Source: Pseudomicrostroma phylloplanum
Taxonomy: Eukaryota > Basidiomycota > Exobasidiomycetes > Microstromatales
Assembly: GCA_039545275.1 (NCBI GenBank)
Contig: BCHS01000009.1
Coordinates: 248,001 to 312,000, forward strand
DNA length: 64,000 nt
Direction: 5' to 3'
Within the stretch, counting starts at the first letter, position 1, and every line of letters starts with the position of its first letter. Both the position numbers and the translations under genes were made by a program. Positions 1-10,460 of this stretch are shown here, piece after piece. The notes beneath the pieces are model-generated. The model ran no database searches. It was not told the origin of the DNA and saw only the letters and a program-made list of their open reading frames with translations.

Positions 1-1
1 C

Positions 2-331
2 GACGCTCGATTCAAGGCCATGCCCCTCGTACTGGAGACCCCTGCCGCATCCTGGAAGATATGGCAAGGGGAGATACAGGCGCTGTACGCGTTGCAGGGA
101 CTGCCACACCGGCAGGACGCTTGGGCTCACGTAGCTGAGAAGCTTGAAGACTTGCGCAAGCTCGAAAAGGAGATGGAGAAGTCCAATTCGCTTGCAGAAG
201 GGAGCAAGGCGGCCCAACGAGCAGCTGAAGGCAAGCCGCCCTTGGTCAAGAAAAAGCGCAAGACAAAGACCAAGGAGGAGCGGCAGGTAAAGACTGAGGG
301 CGCAAGCGAGGCGACGGAGGGGCGGGGCTGA
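2..331 (+). CDS. APN1: AP endonuclease 1 (endonuclease IV family), C-terminal fragment
   Basis: The reading frame is already open at base 2 and ends with TGA at 329-331, so only the last ~109 residues are in the window. The first residues (FKAMPLVLETP, then W-x-x-EI-x-x-LY-x-L) match the C-terminal end of the endonuclease IV TIM barrel, where the PL-hydrophobic-LETP strand and the following helix close the zinc-binding barrel. Family members cut the DNA backbone 5' of abasic sites in base-excision repair. After the barrel comes a charged coiled stretch and a Lys/Arg cluster (KKKRKTKTKEER) resembling the basic nuclear-localisation tail of yeast Apn1. The catalytic residues lie outside the window. 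The assignment rests on a short but characteristic segment. An unrelated protein with a similar end is possible but less likely. Confidence 0.72.
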   Translation, partial: DARFKAMPLVLETPAASWKIWQGEIQALYALQGLPHRQDAWAHVAEKLEDLRKLEKEMEKSNSLAEGSKAAQRAAEGKPPLVKKKRKTKTKEERQVKTEGASEATEGRG

Positions 332-897
332 AAGAGTCTGGAAAGATCGTCATCGTTTCAAGGCGCACAGATCGTACCCCACTCCGCGACGCAACAAGGT
401 GTATGCTGTCAGGTGCCACCCGTCAATGGTGCGATACCGCCTCGTTGGCACCATCTCTAGCTCTCTCGTCGATGCCATATGCGCAGACATGTGATCTGAG
501 CTGCCCGCTGTGCCGAGGCCGCGGGACTCTTCACGCAGGGCTCTCCACTTTATGCCAAGAGACTTTCAGGCGAGGGGCCGTCAAGCAGTGCTTCGCTTCT
601 AGGCCATGGCCCCCCGCCGGCGACTTGTTCTCTGGTGGACTCCGCCAGCCGGGATGCACGTCACAGAGGCGGTGTGCCGGGGGGCGGGGTAAACGACCCT
701 AGGCCTCGTTCTCTCATATAATCCATCCGCTTTCACCTTTGTCTTTGTCCAAGAGAACTCGTGTGCGTTCGATCTCATCCTCTTCTGTATCTTCGGTGCA
801 TCTTCGTCTTCTCCTACGCCGTCATCTCTTTCGAGTTCCTCAAGCGCGCTTTCCTTCTTCCACCTTTAGTCTATCAATCCTTGTTCTTCCCGCTCCC
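332..897 (+). other. Intergenic region and presumed promoter/5'UTR of the aspartic protease
   Basis: No credible gene is seen. Short open frames here lack recognisable protein character. A TATA-like CATATAAT lies near 715-722, followed by a pyrimidine-rich tract (about 739-890) typical of fungal leaders. The frame is open upstream of the chosen ATG at 898, but the translated leader is Ser/Arg-rich and would bury the signal peptide. Confidence 0.5.
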
Positions 898-2706
898 ATG
901 AAGTTCACTCTCCCTTCCGTCGCGGCCGCCACCGCGGGGGTGGCAATGCTCGCCGGGCCCGCTTCCGCGTTTGTGCTACCATCTGGAGCTCATGGATTTC
1001 CCAAGCTCCCCGAGAAGGTGGATTTCTCGTCGAAGCGCGATACAGGCTCGTTGCGCTTGCCACTTACCAAGAAGCGAAACTTCGACATTGAGAGCCCTGA
1101 TGGGGTCCTGAAATTCGCTCAGCGCCAAAAGGGATATGTGGAGCAGAAGTACGGCGCCAAAGGCCAGAATGTTACCAAGCGACAGCAGGCGGCGCTTACA
1201 GACGTAGGGCCAGACTCGTGAGTCACGTCGCTCAGTCATTCAATGAAGGTCCCTTGCGTCTGTAGCTGAATCTCTGCCCTCATTCCATACAGCTTCTACG
1301 TAGCAACGGTCACGGTAGGGACACCCGCTCAGAGCTTCGACCTCATCTTGGACACAGGATCCAGTGATCTGTGGATCGCGTCTTCGGCTTGCACGGCGAC
1401 TGTGTGCCAGGAAGTGTCTCTCTACAATGCTGCGGATTCTTCGACCAACGTTGCATCGCAAACGCCGTTCTCTATTCAGTACGGTAGTGGTTCAGTTTCA
1501 GGAACACTGTTCGCGGATACGCTGTCACTCGCTGGTTACACAGTCTACAACGCTACCATTGCGTCAGTGTCAGATGAAAACGGCGCAATTGATCAGCCAG
1601 CTTCAGGCATCATGGGAATGGGCTTCCAGCAGTTGGCAACATCGGGCGCAACTCCCTTCTGGGAGGTGCTTGCGAAGAGCAATGTCTTGTCCGTCCCTGC
1701 CTTCTCCTTCCAGTTGGCCAGGAACCAGGACGTCACTTCTGCTACTACTGAGTCAGCGGGTGGAATCTTCACCCTCGGTGAAATCGACAGCTCACAATAC
1801 ACCGGTGCTATCACCTACGTTGATCTTCCTGCAACAACGATTGGCGATAGAGGCTACTGGGCCATCTACATGGACAGTATTACCGTGGCTGGAAACGTGA
1901 TCTCTACAAGCAACCAATATGCAGCCATTGACACTGGTACGACGCTTATCGCGGGTAATCCAGCCACTGTCTCAAGCATCTATGCTGCTATTCCTGGCGC
2001 CGAGACTGTCACCTCAGAAGGACAAGCGACGGGCTACTATGCGTACCCCTGCACAACGACAGTCTCCATCAGCCTCACCTTCGGTGGAAGAGAATTCACT
2101 ATGAACTCCGCTGACTTCAACGGTGGACAGCTTGGTTCTGGCTACTGCCTGGGCGCTATCTTCGAAATAGACTTGTCAACTACAGGCCTCGACTGGGTCG
2201 TCGGCGATGCCTTCTTGAAGAACGTCTTCACTGTCTTTGAGTACGAGCCCGCCCGTGTCGGCTTTGCAAGTCTGGTCGGTGGCGCCGCTCAGGAAGTGGC
2301 TGCGATCGAGACTGGCGCTGACGTCGCCACCTCGACAGCTGTGTTGCCTACCGCCGCCAGCGGAGCTAGCGCTGCTGGCATTGTTGGAGGATCCGGTCTC
2401 CCTACACCCGTGGCATCTAGCGGTACGGTGGCAGCCGTAGTCACGTCTGCTTCCTCTGTTCCCTCTGCTACCTCCACTGCAGCAGGAAGCTTGGTTGCTG
2501 TGACACCCATTGCAGGAGCGAGCTCGATCGCACTGACGTCGTCACCAACAGCAAGCTCCATCGCAACGTCATCCGCACGAATCAGCTCGACTGCAGCCGC
2601 TGCAGGTTCTGCTAGCTCATCCGGCTCAGGCATCTTAGATGCGAGCTTCGGTATTCTCTTCTCCTGCATCTGTGCCCTTGCTGTTGGCGCGTTGCTTGCA
2701 GTCTAG
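898..2706 (+). CDS. Pepsin-family aspartic protease, secreted and possibly GPI-anchored
   Basis: The coding sequence is join(898..1217,1293..2706), 577 residues, with a 75-nt intron (GTGAGT...CAG) that keeps the frame. The product is an A1-family endopeptidase of the secretory pathway. Residues 1-22 form a signal peptide (MKF, hydrophobic Ala/Val core, ending ASA). A basic propeptide follows to about residue 105. The two catalytic motifs are DTGSS (Asp127) and DTGTT (Asp320), with the flap Tyr in YGSGS and a short Cys loop (C-x4-C) after the first motif. After about residue 450 the chain becomes Ser/Ala/Thr/Val-rich and ends in a hydrophobic segment (LFSCICALAVGALLAV) with no charged tail, as in yapsin-like GPI-anchored or membrane-tethered proteases. 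ATG 898 is preferred over upstream in-frame starts because it begins the signal peptide. Anchoring is inferred; family membership is firm. Confidence 0.93.
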
Positions 2707-3265
2707 GCGCTTTTCGATCCTGCGCCCTGCACCCTGCCTCATCCATACCTTGCCTCGAAACGTCTCATACCGTATGTCTGCGTCGTTCCTGCCTGTATAT
2801 AGCTTTCTATGCAGTGAAGCGCCCCTAGCTTCTTACTCGCCTGTACTTAGTACCAACGAATTTGAATCGACATTGACGCGCGCAAGGATCGTTCGTTTTC
2901 GGCACAGCTCCTAGCAATCTGAGGTGCAAGGGCACGTTCTGCTGTCTTAATTCAGGGGCCGGTACGAACGATGTCAAGCCGTGCCCTGGATAGAATAGAC
3001 GTCTTAATGCCCGATGGCCCAAGACGTCCGCTTTGGCATGGTCCCTCTCATGCGGCAGTAAAGCGAGCCGACCATACTGCAGAAAGCCGTTGGGGGGGCT
3101 GTAGGTGCTGTTCGATCCATGTGCTGCTGTTTCGATCCATATTTGTCTGCTGTCACCTCCGTACACATCACAACTCTCTCACTTCTTCCTATCAACCCAC
3201 ACTCTTTTCTTCTACTGTACATCGTCCCACGCCTTGCTGTCGACTCCAATCCGTCTGAAGACAGG
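2707..3265 (+). other. Intergenic: protease 3'UTR and promoter of the membrane protein
   Basis: A TGTATATAG stretch near 2793-2802 resembles a fungal 3'-end efficiency element. A pyrimidine-rich leader runs from about 3160 to 3245, just before the chosen ATG at 3266. No gene is supported. Confidence 0.4.
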
Positions 3266-5616
3266 ATGTATTTCGACCATGGCGTCGTTCCTCTCACTCT
3301 GCCCGACTTCTCCCAGGCGGCTGCGCCAACAGGTGAATTGCGAGCTCATATGAGGTCCTTCTTCTACCTCAAGCTCTCCAATACGTACCTCTATCAGATG
3401 TATCTCGTCACTGCCATCATCAGCTGCCTTGTCATCATGGGCGCAGCGGTTGGCATCTGGCGTCTTTGGGAAGGCTCCCTGTGGGTCTTTCGTGTCCAGC
3501 CAGCTTCGCGATCCAACTACTCTCTGATAGTGCCCAATACTGTCATGTCCTTTGTGCTGATTGAGGCTTGCTTTGGCATCGTCTTTATCATATACATCTG
3601 GTGTCAAATCGAAGCCTTCGAGAAGGGATACGACATGGCTGGACAGGGTCCATGGCTTCTCATCGTCTGGCAGTTGCTCTTCGCTGGTGCTTGGTATGGG
3701 TCCGTCGGCACCTTCTATGCCTCCCCTGGTGTTCTCTCTCGTAGACATCTGCCCGCTGGTCGCTTCGACATCGCCAAGCTGATTCCGGGACCTGGCATCT
3801 GCAATCTCTTTTGCGTAGGGATGCCTATCTTCGTCATCATCTCCACCGGGACCGTCGCTGTTATTCTTGGTCAGCACTGGCACGACACCCTCCGTGAATG
3901 GGAGGCGCTTGACAAGGCCCTTTCGCAATTCCCTCCCTCCGGCGCCATACCTGCAGGAGCCCAGGAGGCTGCGCTGCAAGTCTGGGAACATTGGACGTTG
4001 ACCTGGTGGTACGTCCGTGTGGGTTACTTCATCTGGTTCATTTGGGCCAGTCTCCTCTTCCTCTTCTACCTACCTGCTGGTGCCAAGCTCGCACTCACTC
4101 TCAAGAAGCAATTCGAAGAGTCTCGTCGAGCTGAACGCGATTTACAGATGACGCTACAGCGACGAAGGAAGGAGCGTGAGCAGAAGAAGCAATTGGGGCC
4201 GCAGGGTGAGGCACCGGTGTGGAACGATGTTCCAGAAGACGAGGAAGACAATTCGGCCACGACTCGCAGACGTAACAGGGAAGCGCTGGCCGAAGCAAAG
4301 CGGGCTGCAGAGTCTACCTTCTACCCACCTATCAGGGCTGCAAGGACGGATATCGACAGCAGTACAGCTGGACCGGCTGTTCCTGTCCTTCGCAAGAGTG
4401 AGTGTGCGAAACGTGACGCGATCAAGGCTTTCTTCCGCTCTGACGCAGATTGACCCCATGCCATGTGCAATAGGTCTGATCAACATCATCGTCATGTGGA
4501 GCTCCATATCTTCTGCAGTTGCCTCGTACGCCGTCCTCTGTGCATGGATCAGCATCAACATGTACAGGTCTTCCTTGCAGGGCCCTCGTGAGCTCGCAGA
4601 GTCCTACATGATCTACAACCTGGTCGCTGCTTGGCTCGCTTGCTGCTTCGGTGGCCTCAACTTCGTCGTGAGTACTTCGTCGACCCCTTGCCGAAAGGGA
4701 CGTGCTGGTTCGCTCTGATCAACTGACGCCTCGACCCCTGTTCCGAGTAGTGGATCACCTCTCGAACATTTGAGCCCGTCATCGAAGGGCTTCAGTACAA
4801 GCATGGCAGGACAAGCGAGGTCGTCAAGAGTATCACGACGTTCTTCTCCTCCAGCAAGAATCAGGACCACCCAGACTTCGCCACGGGCACCCGTACGGGA
4901 CGGCTCCGCAGGGGACGACAGAGTATGGTCGAGGCGCTCACCGGTGCAAGCGTTGACGATTCTCATCACAGTGAAGCTCCTGATGTTGGTGAGTACGCCA
5001 TTGACTGTGTTGCAAACGACTATTCAGAGCTCTGACCCTCAGCCATTTGCTGATATTTGTAACCTCATGCCCTACAGAGGACCTAGCCGCAAACGGAGCC
5101 TCACGACCACACGACTTAGCGCTCGACCATTCAGCTGCCTCCGACTCCTACGAGCGACCGTTGCAGTCGCCGTTCGGTCCAAGCCACGCCCGAAAGGACA
5201 GCCTGGGAAGTCGCACGACTCGAGATGAAGAAGAGGCCTCTTCGTTCCAGGTAGACCCTGCGACACGCGTGCCTGCCTACCCTGAACCATCGCACCTCCG
5301 TGACGAGAGGAGTCAGGGAGACCTCCGACCAAAGGCCAGCGCGACGTTCGGCACCACTACTTCTCCGCAGTCTTGCCTCAGACAGGCGAGGGACAGCGAC
5401 GAGGACTCTCTGGAGCTCCCATCCCGTTCGCAAGTCCAGATCCACATCGAGTCGCCTCCGCCTAGTCCCCGCCGCCCAGGTCGAGGTGCAATGCAGCAGC
5501 AGCACCAAGATCTTACGCCTGCTGAAAAAGGCGCGAAGTCTCGTCCCAGCGGCAGACGACCCACGGCTCGATTCGACGACCAGATCCACACTTTCCACCG
5601 TGATGACGAGCTCTAG
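3266..5616 (+). CDS. Seven-helix integral membrane protein of unknown function
   Basis: The coding sequence is join(3266..4397,4474..4667,4751..4988,5078..5616), 700 residues. All three introns (76, 83, 89 nt) have GTGAGT donors and preserve the frame. Seven hydrophobic segments can be read: about residues 46-65, 91-112, 130-152, 180-202, 249-269, 380-405 and 421-442. A long charged loop lies between helices 5 and 6 (Arg/Glu-rich, probable coiled coil near residues 275-310). The last ~250 residues are hydrophilic and rich in Ser, Pro, Arg and Asp, a probable cytosolic tail. I recognise no family motif; the count of seven helices alone does not make it a GPCR. An upstream in-frame ATG at 3119 exists, but MYFDH at 3266 directly follows the pyrimidine-rich leader. 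The gene is convergent with the next one, 281 bp between stops. Confidence 0.8.
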
Positions 5617-5897
5617 CTTTTGCGCTCAGCGCAAGGGAGGATGAAAGCCCGCTTCGACTTCGTCTGTCTTCATCACAATGTCAGTATTCACCGTCAGTCA
5701 CTCGTGCTATGTCTCTGTCTGCATCTCAATAAGATAACACATGAACGAAATATATGTGTCCGTCGTGAGTAACGAGAGGGCCTGCCCTCTACGTGCCCGA
5801 GACAGGCTATGAGGATCTGAGGCCCGTAAGGGGCTTGGCCATCTGTGGTCAAGCAGTACATATGAAGGCGAAGCAAGACACGGCGGGCTTCGAGCGC

Positions 5898-8800
5898 TTA
5901 AGCATAGGCGGCAGTGAACCAGGAGATGGAATCTGTGTCATCCTCCAAAGAGGTCCGCCCTTCCGATGAAATAGGCAGACCATCTTCACCGAATCGTGGA
6001 GGATCAGACAGATCCAGCGAAGGCAACGCCCATCGTGTGACGGGCGCAACTTCTGCGGCGTCGTTGCTTTGTTCCTCGCTCTCTTCGGCATCGCGTGCAC
6101 CTGCGCCAGACGCCGGGAAGCTGCTTGTCGGTGTCGCAAGTTCCTCCTCGCTGTCATTGCGATGTCTCAGCATAGCCACATCGACCGAAGAATGCATAGA
6201 CACCCGCCGTTGAGGAGTCGTGTCTATTCTCGTTATGGTCCTAGATCTTGAGAGACCAATCGGGGAAGAGATCACCATCGGTGCAGGCTCGAGTGACTCG
6301 CGGAAGTCGGTGCTTGACGAGTCTTTTCTTTTGCCTTTGCGCCAGGCCTGACGCAGCTTCCGCATTGCGCTCCCCTGTGTGTTTCCTTCCACAGGTCCGG
6401 CGCTGAAGAGGGCCAGGTTAGCAGCTTGTTGATGCTCTCTTCGACCGGGCGATACTGCACTGGAGGGATACTGAGGGAGATCGATGTAGGACTTACTAGC
6501 TCTGAGCATCGAAGAAGAGGAGGAAGAGGACGATGCTGTCGTGGTCCGCACAGGGTTCCTCCTCTGGTAGGTAGCAGCGCCATCAGGACTCCAGCTGGGG
6601 CCCCTTCCTGTCGGTGTCATGTCCCCAGCGAACCCGTCTGAGCTGCCACGGCCCAGTCTTGAACCGGTCGGGGTCGGTGCAGGTCGAAGGCGCCCAGAGG
6701 ACAGATCGTGCTTTGTTGTCTGGGGGCCGGCATCGAGCCCGAGGAGCTTGAGTGCTTTCGCCGAAGGTCTAGCGAACGGAGCAACTTCTTCTGCATCGTC
6801 CTCGTCTGACGATTCACTGTCGTAAGGACTGTCCGGAAGCCTGGCACTGTAGGCGCGCTCTTGACTTTGACCTAGCTTTGGCGGAAGAGGGGGCTTGTCG
6901 GATGCACCAGGAGCAGCCCACGAGTCTGGAGCTACCCACGTCTCAGAAGCCGCCTGGGACCTGATGATTTGAACAGGCGAAGTCCCTCGCAGTGAGGAAG
7001 AATCATTTGCCTGTCTAGAAGGGAAAACGCCTGAGCCCCAGCCGGTCACGCCAACCCTCGACGCGAGACTGCCTTTGCGGGCAAGAAGAGGAGAGCTTGC
7101 TGCAGGAGTCTGACCACGAGGATTGCCCAATTGAGCACCGAGCTTATCGAGCGGCGAAGCGAGCTCCTTGAAAGTGGTCAGCACATCTTGTATTGACGGT
7201 CGTTTGGAGTGCGTGTCGCGACGCTCTCTCTTCCTGTCCGATGTCGGCGAGAAGTTGACACTCTTTGCTGGGAGTGGAGCAGACCTTTCCGGCTTGTTCG
7301 CTGTACTCGAAGCGGATACCACTGTGCTGCTGCTGGCAAGGTTCCGCAGGAGATGAGTCCCCTGGACTATGACGTGGCTTTGACTAGAGCCTTCTTCGCT
7401 CTCAATGCTAGACGCGAAGGTGCTCCTGCTCGCGCGTACACTCTGCGAGAACGGCATTCTCTCGTCATCAGACTCAATCTGTCGATAGACATTCGAAGCC
7501 GCTGTGACCGTGGAAGGCATTGGAGGGGGTGATTCATTCGGAAAGCCAGAGGTGTGGGCAGGTGCACTCCGGAGCGACCGACTGGAAGTTGCGGCCAAGG
7601 CAGCCCGTCTCTTTTGAACTCTAGCTTCGGCCAGCTTCTTGGCTCCCTCGATTGCTGAAGCTGTATCCAGATTCTTGGGTGGTGGAAGGAAGTCGTGACC
7701 ACACTTTGGGCAGCAGACCCCCAGTGCGCTTCTCAGAGCTGATTTGGGCTCCGAGCGTGGATCTGGGACGGAGAGACTGGAGGCCGGGTCTGCCGCTGCG
7801 ATAGTATCGATACGGAGGTCTGGGCGGCGGCTTTTTCGGCTAGTCTCCTTGTCGACTGCTCGAGAGGACGAGTCGTGCCATTGACTATGTGCCTCGATAG
7901 TCTCGTCTGTTATTGTCTGTATGCACGCTTCGGCATACCTTTTTGCGGGCGAACGCGGTACGAGAAACTCTGGCCGGCCTGGCGAAGGTGTTCCCAAGAA
8001 GCGCATCATGACATCGGGACTGGATATGGGTCCCTTCTTGGCAGTCTGGACAGTGACAACAGGAGCATTTGAGAGCCGCGCCTGCGTCTCGCCCTCGAGA
8101 AGATTCTCTTCATCCCATCCTCCGCTATATTCAGAGTCTGCGAACGACATCACTGTCTCGCGGCGGCTTCTGCTGTCTGATGAAGGTGGTGGAGTCTTGA
8201 CCTCTTCGAACCGACCAGCCGAGCGACTGCTTCGACTGCTGGCAGGCACCAGACGATTGAGAGTGGTACTAGCGCTACTCGCACTTCTTCCCTTCTCGAC
8301 TATAGATGGCTTGTTGGAGATTGCGATGCTGAAGATCGGGTGTGAGCGACGCCAGCTACTGCTAGATCCTCTACGGGACGCCACGTCTGCCACTTGTGGC
8401 AAGACAAGGCTCCTGGAGGGCACAGCTTTCTCCTTTCTCTCTGCGATGAAGATGGTCGAGTCCCGATGCGAAGCTCCCGATGAAGCTTCACAGGGGCTGG
8501 TAGGCTGGGTGTCCGAGTTCCCAGCAATGCTTGGTAGAGGGGTGGCTGCCGCGGAGCCGCGACTGGAACCGACCCAGAAGCGCTGCTCTTCATCACTGTC
8601 GATGTCACGGGCGTCTGCCGCTTCTTGCCCTCGTACAGAAGCATGTTCAAGGGTAGTCAAGCCGGACTTGCCCGCGACCATAGGTTCCGAGACTGTATCT
8701 GAGCCGAAGCTACACTGTGTGAAGCTCGCAGAAGACATTGAGCCCATCCTCGCAACCATGGAGCAGTCGTCGTCGTCCCGTCTCCCTTCATAGTCCTCAG

Positions 8801-9908
8801 CAGTGGCACTTCGGGGGAAGGTGTCATCGTCGTGGTTATCCTCAAAGCCATGTCTTGCGTAGTCGGCGGAAGTTGTGACCTTGAGGTGTGCGATCAAAGC
8901 ACGATCCAGCTCATCGACGAGGTCATTGTCGCTGCTGGCTCTCGCATCTCTATGCAGAAGAGGGCGTGTTAGATCCAAAGTCGATCTTGTCTCTTGTGAC
9001 TTGCGTCCTGTGTCGATTTGAGGTCGCGGGCCAGAGACTCTGCGAGGCGGTGCGCTGAGCGGACGTTCTTCCGTGGAAGGCTGGTACTGAGCAATCTGCT
9101 TTGAAGCCTCGGAGCAACCTTGCTGTTGGGTAACGAGTTGCGCTTGCCCCGCGGGCGAGATGGGCGAACTCTCCTTCTGCGCATCTTGGGCCTGAAGCCA
9201 GTTGACGATACTGTGTAATGCTTTCACTGGCAGCGCTGGCTCGCCATCGCCTCTGAAGGGATTGTGCGGGCTCTCAGTGAATGCCTTGAGGGTATGTTCG
9301 CGCTCATGCGTGATGCTGATAGGTGAGAGCATCGTGTACCCCGTCTGCTGCCCATTTGCTTCTGCAGCGGCCGCAAAAGTAGGAAGGCTCGGCGATGGTC
9401 GATCACTGACCCAGCTCGGCCCGCTCTTTGACACGATGAAGATGCCAGCACCCACCATCTTCCTGTCGCCGCCCGAGGAAGATGTGCCCTGTCGACGTGC
9501 TTGGAGAGACTCCCCGCTGCCCCGCGGCGCGCGATCGTGTCCTGCCGAGGTGCCCGCTCTATGTGAGCCTAGCTCAGAAGAGCCATGGCTACGTGTAGTC
9601 GGCGTCGAGGGGAGGGAAGCTTCCTGCCGGTAAGGATTCCGAAAACGAGGAGGGCTTGGCTGTTGATCCACAGGGGTCGATGCGCTGTTGACGGAAGGCG
9701 CGCGAGAGTGCTCGCCAGGTGTAGGCGGGAAGATGGCCGTGTTGCGCCAGACGGTGGTCCCGTGGCCGACTTGGAGGTCACCATCCGACCCTGAGAGGTC
9801 TGAAGAGACATCCTTGCTGCTAATCTCTGTGTCTCCTCCTACTTGCGTCGTCCAATGTTCGCCAGAGGTCGCGTCTTGATCATCTCGGGGCCACGGAGCG
9901 CAGTCCAT
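5898..9908 (-). CDS. Large Ser/Pro-rich protein of unknown function
   Basis: A single long exon on the minus strand ends at TAA 5898-5900. The frame stays open beyond the first ATG (9908) up to a strong acceptor (TTTCTAG, first exon base 9980), so an upstream exon is likely. One in-frame (phase 0) option is a donor at GAG|GTACGA, last exon base 10097, but its only ATG (10425) would leave 35 bp to the next gene's stop, so translation may well begin at 9908. The ~1337 residues are largely disordered: Ser-rich, many Ser-Pro and Arg-x-x-Ser sites, acidic patches and Ser runs. The one ordered-looking stretch is CCPKCGHDFLPPPKN followed by a charged helix, which could bind zinc as half a zinc ribbon. 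The acidic end finishes SWFTAAYA. I do not recognise the family; phospho-regulated scaffold is only a guess from composition. Confidence 0.75.
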   Translation of the reverse strand: MDCAPWPRDDQDATSGEHWTTQVGGDTEISSKDVSSDLSGSDGDLQVGHGTTVWRNTAIFPPTPGEHSRAPSVNSASTPVDQQPSPPRFRNPYRQEASLPSTPTTRSHGSSELGSHRAGTSAGHDRAPRGSGESLQARRQGTSSSGGDRKMVGAGIFIVSKSGPSWVSDRPSPSLPTFAAAAEANGQQTGYTMLSPISITHEREHTLKAFTESPHNPFRGDGEPALPVKALHSIVNWLQAQDAQKESSPISPAGQAQLVTQQQGCSEASKQIAQYQPSTEERPLSAPPRRVSGPRPQIDTGRKSQETRSTLDLTRPLLHRDARASSDNDLVDELDRALIAHLKVTTSADYARHGFEDNHDDDTFPRSATAEDYEGRRDDDDCSMVARMGSMSSASFTQCSFGSDTVSEPMVAGKSGLTTLEHASVRGQEAADARDIDSDEEQRFWVGSSRGSAAATPLPSIAGNSDTQPTSPCEASSGASHRDSTIFIAERKEKAVPSRSLVLPQVADVASRRGSSSSWRRSHPIFSIAISNKPSIVEKGRSASSASTTLNRLVPASSRSSRSAGRFEEVKTPPPSSDSRSRRETVMSFADSEYSGGWDEENLLEGETQARLSNAPVVTVQTAKKGPISSPDVMMRFLGTPSPGRPEFLVPRSPAKRYAEACIQTITDETIEAHSQWHDSSSRAVDKETSRKSRRPDLRIDTIAAADPASSLSVPDPRSEPKSALRSALGVCCPKCGHDFLPPPKNLDTASAIEGAKKLAEARVQKRRAALAATSSRSLRSAPAHTSGFPNESPPPMPSTVTAASNVYRQIESDDERMPFSQSVRASRSTFASSIESEEGSSQSHVIVQGTHLLRNLASSSTVVSASSTANKPERSAPLPAKSVNFSPTSDRKRERRDTHSKRPSIQDVLTTFKELASPLDKLGAQLGNPRGQTPAASSPLLARKGSLASRVGVTGWGSGVFPSRQANDSSSLRGTSPVQIIRSQAASETWVAPDSWAAPGASDKPPLPPKLGQSQERAYSARLPDSPYDSESSDEDDAEEVAPFARPSAKALKLLGLDAGPQTTKHDLSSGRLRPAPTPTGSRLGRGSSDGFAGDMTPTGRGPSWSPDGAATYQRRNPVRTTTASSSSSSSSMLRASKSYIDLPQYPSSAVSPGRREHQQAANLALFSAGPVEGNTQGSAMRKLRQAWRKGKRKDSSSTDFRESLEPAPMVISSPIGLSRSRTITRIDTTPQRRVSMHSSVDVAMLRHRNDSEEELATPTSSFPASGAGARDAEESEEQSNDAAEVAPVTRWALPSLDLSDPPRFGEDGLPISSEGRTSLEDDTDSISWFTAAYA

Positions 9909-9980
9909 ACTGTTCGCCAGCTGGCACTGGCCGATGCGCAAGTCAGAGGAAGATGAGGACAGTGATGGTAGGGAGCGCAC

Positions 9981-10460
9981 CTAGAAAGAGGGTCAAGGTC
10001 GATCATCTAGGGTCACAGCCACGCAGAGGCTCCAAAAGCGAACAAGGCAGGCAATGTCGTCTGTGGACCCCCTCCTCGTTTGCTCCCTACTTTCGTACCT
10101 CAATCCTGTAGCGGCTGCTCCGTTGCTCCTGCGTACATTGCGTCGATCGCCTCCGCCATGATTCAGGAACATGGCAATGTGAAAGCCTTGGCGGCGCCGA
10201 GGACAGAGAGCAGGAAGCAAAGAGGCAGTATAGTGCTTCTCGCGCGTTTCGCGCCGGTTGCTGTGCGCCCGCACTGTTGCGTCGCGCTCCGCAGAAGCGC
10301 GGGTAGGAAGTGCCTCCGCTTGTGCCTGCCCTCGATCGGCGGCGAACCTTTTCGCGGCAGGAAACATCGGACACAAAGGAGCTCACAGAAAGCGATGGCT
10401 CTATACCAGGTGACACATGTTGCATTGCGATACGACAGCTGGTACCCTAATGCTGGCCCC
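9981..10460 (-). other. Region upstream of the Ser-rich gene, with probable 5' exon and intron
   Basis: On the minus strand a pyrimidine-rich TTTCTAG acceptor abuts the large exon at 9980. A plausible donor GTACGA starts at 10096, giving an intron of 116 nt. The remainder must hold the promoter of the Ser-rich gene and the 3'UTR of the Sds3 gene, whose stop is at 10461. No other gene is seen. Confidence 0.4.

Noticed and set aside
403..702. Open frame of 99 codons upstream of the aspartic protease
   Set aside because: Cys/Arg/Pro-scattered translation with no protein-like pattern, located in the presumed promoter.
3119..3265. N-terminal extension of the seven-helix protein to the ATG at 3119
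   Set aside because: The extra 49 residues are translated from a pyrimidine-rich leader and look like 5'UTR; MYFDH at 3266 is the better start.
10087..10425. Annotating a 5' coding exon of the Ser-rich gene starting at 10425
   Set aside because: The donor and phase fit, but the ATG would lie 35 bp from the preceding gene's stop and the translation is not convincingly protein-like; kept only as a possibility.
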